From Bacteriovoracaceae bacterium (GTDB lineage Bacteria; Bdellovibrionota; Bacteriovoracia; Bacteriovoracales; Bacteriovoracaceae): 64,000 nt of DNA. Within the stretch, counting starts at the first letter, position 1. Each line of letters begins with the position of its first letter. Positions 62,641 through 64,000 of the stretch are shown piece after piece. The notes beneath the pieces were generated by a model that made no database searches, was not told where the DNA came from, and saw only the letters and a program-made list of their open reading frames with translations. A program made the position numbers and the translations under genes. The stretch is taken from the NCBI GenBank assembly GCA_023701435.1, contig JAMPXB010000011.1, positions 46,510-110,509 of the forward strand, written 5' to 3'.

Positions 62641-63681
62641 TTAGCGGTTTGCTACAGCACGAGTAGCTGGGGCTTTAAGTTTATTTGAAACTTCATCAGC
62701 TAGTTCAATAGCGCGACCAGCATCCAGTTTTCCAGCTCCCAGGATCTTGCCTTCAAAGTTTTTAACTTTAAGTGAAGAAGAAAGGATGATGTTTTTGATC
62801 TGATCATACTTCATTCCAGGGTGTTTTGATTTAATCAGAGCGGCTACACCAGTAACAAAAGCAGTGGCCTGAGATGTACCAGTCATATATCCAGCGCCAT
62901 TACCTGGAATGGCCGAACGGATACGGTGACCAGGAGCTGCGATATCTACTGAATTTTTACCGTAGTTAGATGAAGGAATGATGTTCAAGTTATCATCATG
63001 AGCACCAACTGTAATGATGTTAGAAAGACCATAAGAAGCCGGGTAGTAAGCGTGGCGCTTCTCGTCAATGTTAGAGCGCTCATTACCAGCAGCAGCGATA
63101 ACTAAAATGCCTTTTTTCTCAGCTTGCTTAAGAACACGAAGTTCTTCAACAGAAGCTTCCGGACCGCCGCCAGAATAATTGATCACATCAACGTTGTTAT
63201 CAACAGCATACTGAAGGGCCTTAATAGTCGCGTCTAAGTTGGCCTGACCTGAAGCTTTTGGATTGTAGTATTTCAGAGCAAGGATTTTAACTTCCGGGAA
63301 AATAGATTTTACGATACCGGCAACGTGAGTACCGTGCCCGTGAGCATCTGATGGAGTGTAAGTTACTTTGCCACCAGAGAAGTCTACACCGTAATTATGA
63401 GCAGAGGCAGCTTTGCCTGGAATATAAATATTTTTGGCCAGAAAAGCGTGGTCACCTTGAATGCCAGTATCAACAACTGCAACGATGATGTCTTTGTTCT
63501 TTTTAAAAACTGACCATGAGTGCTTAAGATTAATTGAGGCCAGGTGTTTATCTGGATCGATACCCCAAGAAGCATAACGAGAAATCAGAAGTTCAGGATT
63601 GTAGGCAAGACCAGCAGCAGATGCTACTGAAAGATTTAAGCTGAGAGCTATCGAGAGTAGAGTTTTAACAGCCTTTTTCAT
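62641..63681 (-). CDS. Secreted subtilisin-like serine protease (S8)
   Basis: 346 residues from the Met at 63681; signal peptide MKKAVKTLLSIALSLNLSVASA. Catalytic triad: Asp in VAVVDTGIQ, His in AHGHGTHVAGI, Ser in GTSQATAFVTG; oxyanion Asn in AAAGNERSN. No long propeptide is obvious between the signal and the catalytic domain. Export to the periplasm or beyond is likely; in predatory bacteria such proteases digest prey protein, but that is inference. No other gene is close downstream. Confidence 0.93.
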   Translation of the reverse strand: MKKAVKTLLSIALSLNLSVASAAGLAYNPELLISRYASWGIDPDKHLASINLKHSWSVFKKNKDIIVAVVDTGIQGDHAFLAKNIYIPGKAASAHNYGVDFSGGKVTYTPSDAHGHGTHVAGIVKSIFPEVKILALKYYNPKASGQANLDATIKALQYAVDNNVDVINYSGGGPEASVEELRVLKQAEKKGILVIAAAGNERSNIDEKRHAYYPASYGLSNIITVGAHDDNLNIIPSSNYGKNSVDIAAPGHRIRSAIPGNGAGYMTGTSQATAFVTGVAALIKSKHPGMKYDQIKNIILSSSLKVKNFEGKILGAGKLDAGRAIELADEVSNKLKAPATRAVANR

Positions 63682-63687
63682 TCCCAA

Positions 63688-64000
63688 TCCTTACCACAGT
63701 TTAGATTCTAATGGAGAAACCTTCTGGTCTCTGTGTAAATATGTAAAGCAAGGATCTTGCCAAGAAGTCCTATGGGGTATTGAGAGGTTAGAGTAAAAGG
63801 GCCGTCGATTTTCTGTAAACTGTCTAAAAACTAGTCAAAAATCGGCCTACATGTTGTTTCTGAGCGATTATGACCTGTTAATTTCTGGGCGATTATGTCC
63901 CATTGGATAACTAGCTGGACTTCCTCAGTTTCGACTTATCACCATAATCATTTAATCTTTTCCGATCTGAGACTTTGCACTGAACCTTTCTGCCCATCAA
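63688..64000. other. Gene-free end region, possible insertion sequence end
   Basis: No protein frame of useful length. Two near-identical 19-base direct repeats, TTTCTGAGCGATTATGACC at 63857-63875 and TTTCTGGGCGATTATGTCC at 63882-63900, lie 25 bases apart (17 of 19 match). An inverted pair CGATTTT / AAAATCG flanks 63808-63843. Repeated blocks near an end recall IS21-family termini. The element, if any, continues outside the window. Confidence 0.35.

Overview
The window is one continuous piece of a Gram-negative (diderm) bacterial chromosome with moderate GC and dense, short-spaced genes. Gene content (lipid A, Lol, Lpt and Bam export genes, rpoN, an HD-GYP protein, a chemoreceptor remnant, many small lipoproteins and secreted proteins) and the style of the proteins suggest a Bdellovibrionota member of the Bacteriovoracaceae type (Bacteriovorax/Peredibacter-like). 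That placement is inference from recognised families, not from a database search. No tRNA, rRNA or CRISPR array was seen.

Region 1 (1-16.9 kb, all + strand) is an envelope-plus-translation gene train: prfB (5' end outside the window), lysS, a LolC/E-type permease and LolD, bamA, skp/ompH, lpxD, fabZ, lpxA, a Gfo/Idh oxidoreductase (GnnA-like), lpxB, lpxK, a DUF3108 lipoprotein, a glycosyltransferase-like gene and rpsA, ending in a strong terminator. The genes overlap or nearly touch and cover most of lipid A synthesis plus outer membrane protein and lipoprotein delivery.

Region 2 (17-31.4 kb) is mixed: a vitamin K-dependent-carboxylase-like (HTTM) membrane protein whose start is buried in a perfect hairpin, a frameshifted small lipoprotein, a secreted protein, rlmK, clpS-clpA, a lysine/alanine-rich histone-like protein, a DUF502 protein, a methyltransferase, a dCMP deaminase, a cysteine-less rhodanese-like protein, pepD, small membrane proteins and an outer membrane protein.

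Region 3 (31.4-45.6 kb) holds a DEAD-box RNA helicase with a structured leader, an ftsB-like gene, two DUF192 lipoproteins, aspS, a REC/HD-GYP protein, an RDD-like protein, mutS, then an LptC-LptA fusion, lptB, rpoN and hpf.

Region 4 (45.6-49.8 kb) has a short cobalamin riboswitch with a BtuB-like receptor, a decayed chemoreceptor with an intact CZB domain, a degenerate receiver domain, a probable leaderless 31-residue membrane protein and a stand-alone DnaA N-terminal domain protein.

Region 5 (49.9-55.7 kb, - strand) is a pantothenate/CoA operon: ketol-acid-reductoisomerase-like protein, panB, coaX, coaBC, panC, then hflX. The first gene probably supplies the ketopantoate reductase step. 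Region 6 (55.8-63.7 kb) carries a class IV aminotransferase, yacG, an inositol-phosphatase-family gene, a coiled-coil membrane protein with a FliM-like peptide, a HEAT-repeat protein, a BamC-like lipoprotein, kdsD, lnt and a secreted subtilase. The last 300 bases carry direct repeats that may be one end of an insertion sequence.

Most of the window is ordinary housekeeping. The items most worth a second look are the LptC-LptA fusion, the KARI-like enzyme in the CoA operon, the solitary DnaA N-domain protein with the antisense microprotein at its 3' end, the VKGC-like protein and a set of unusual intergenic stem-loops.
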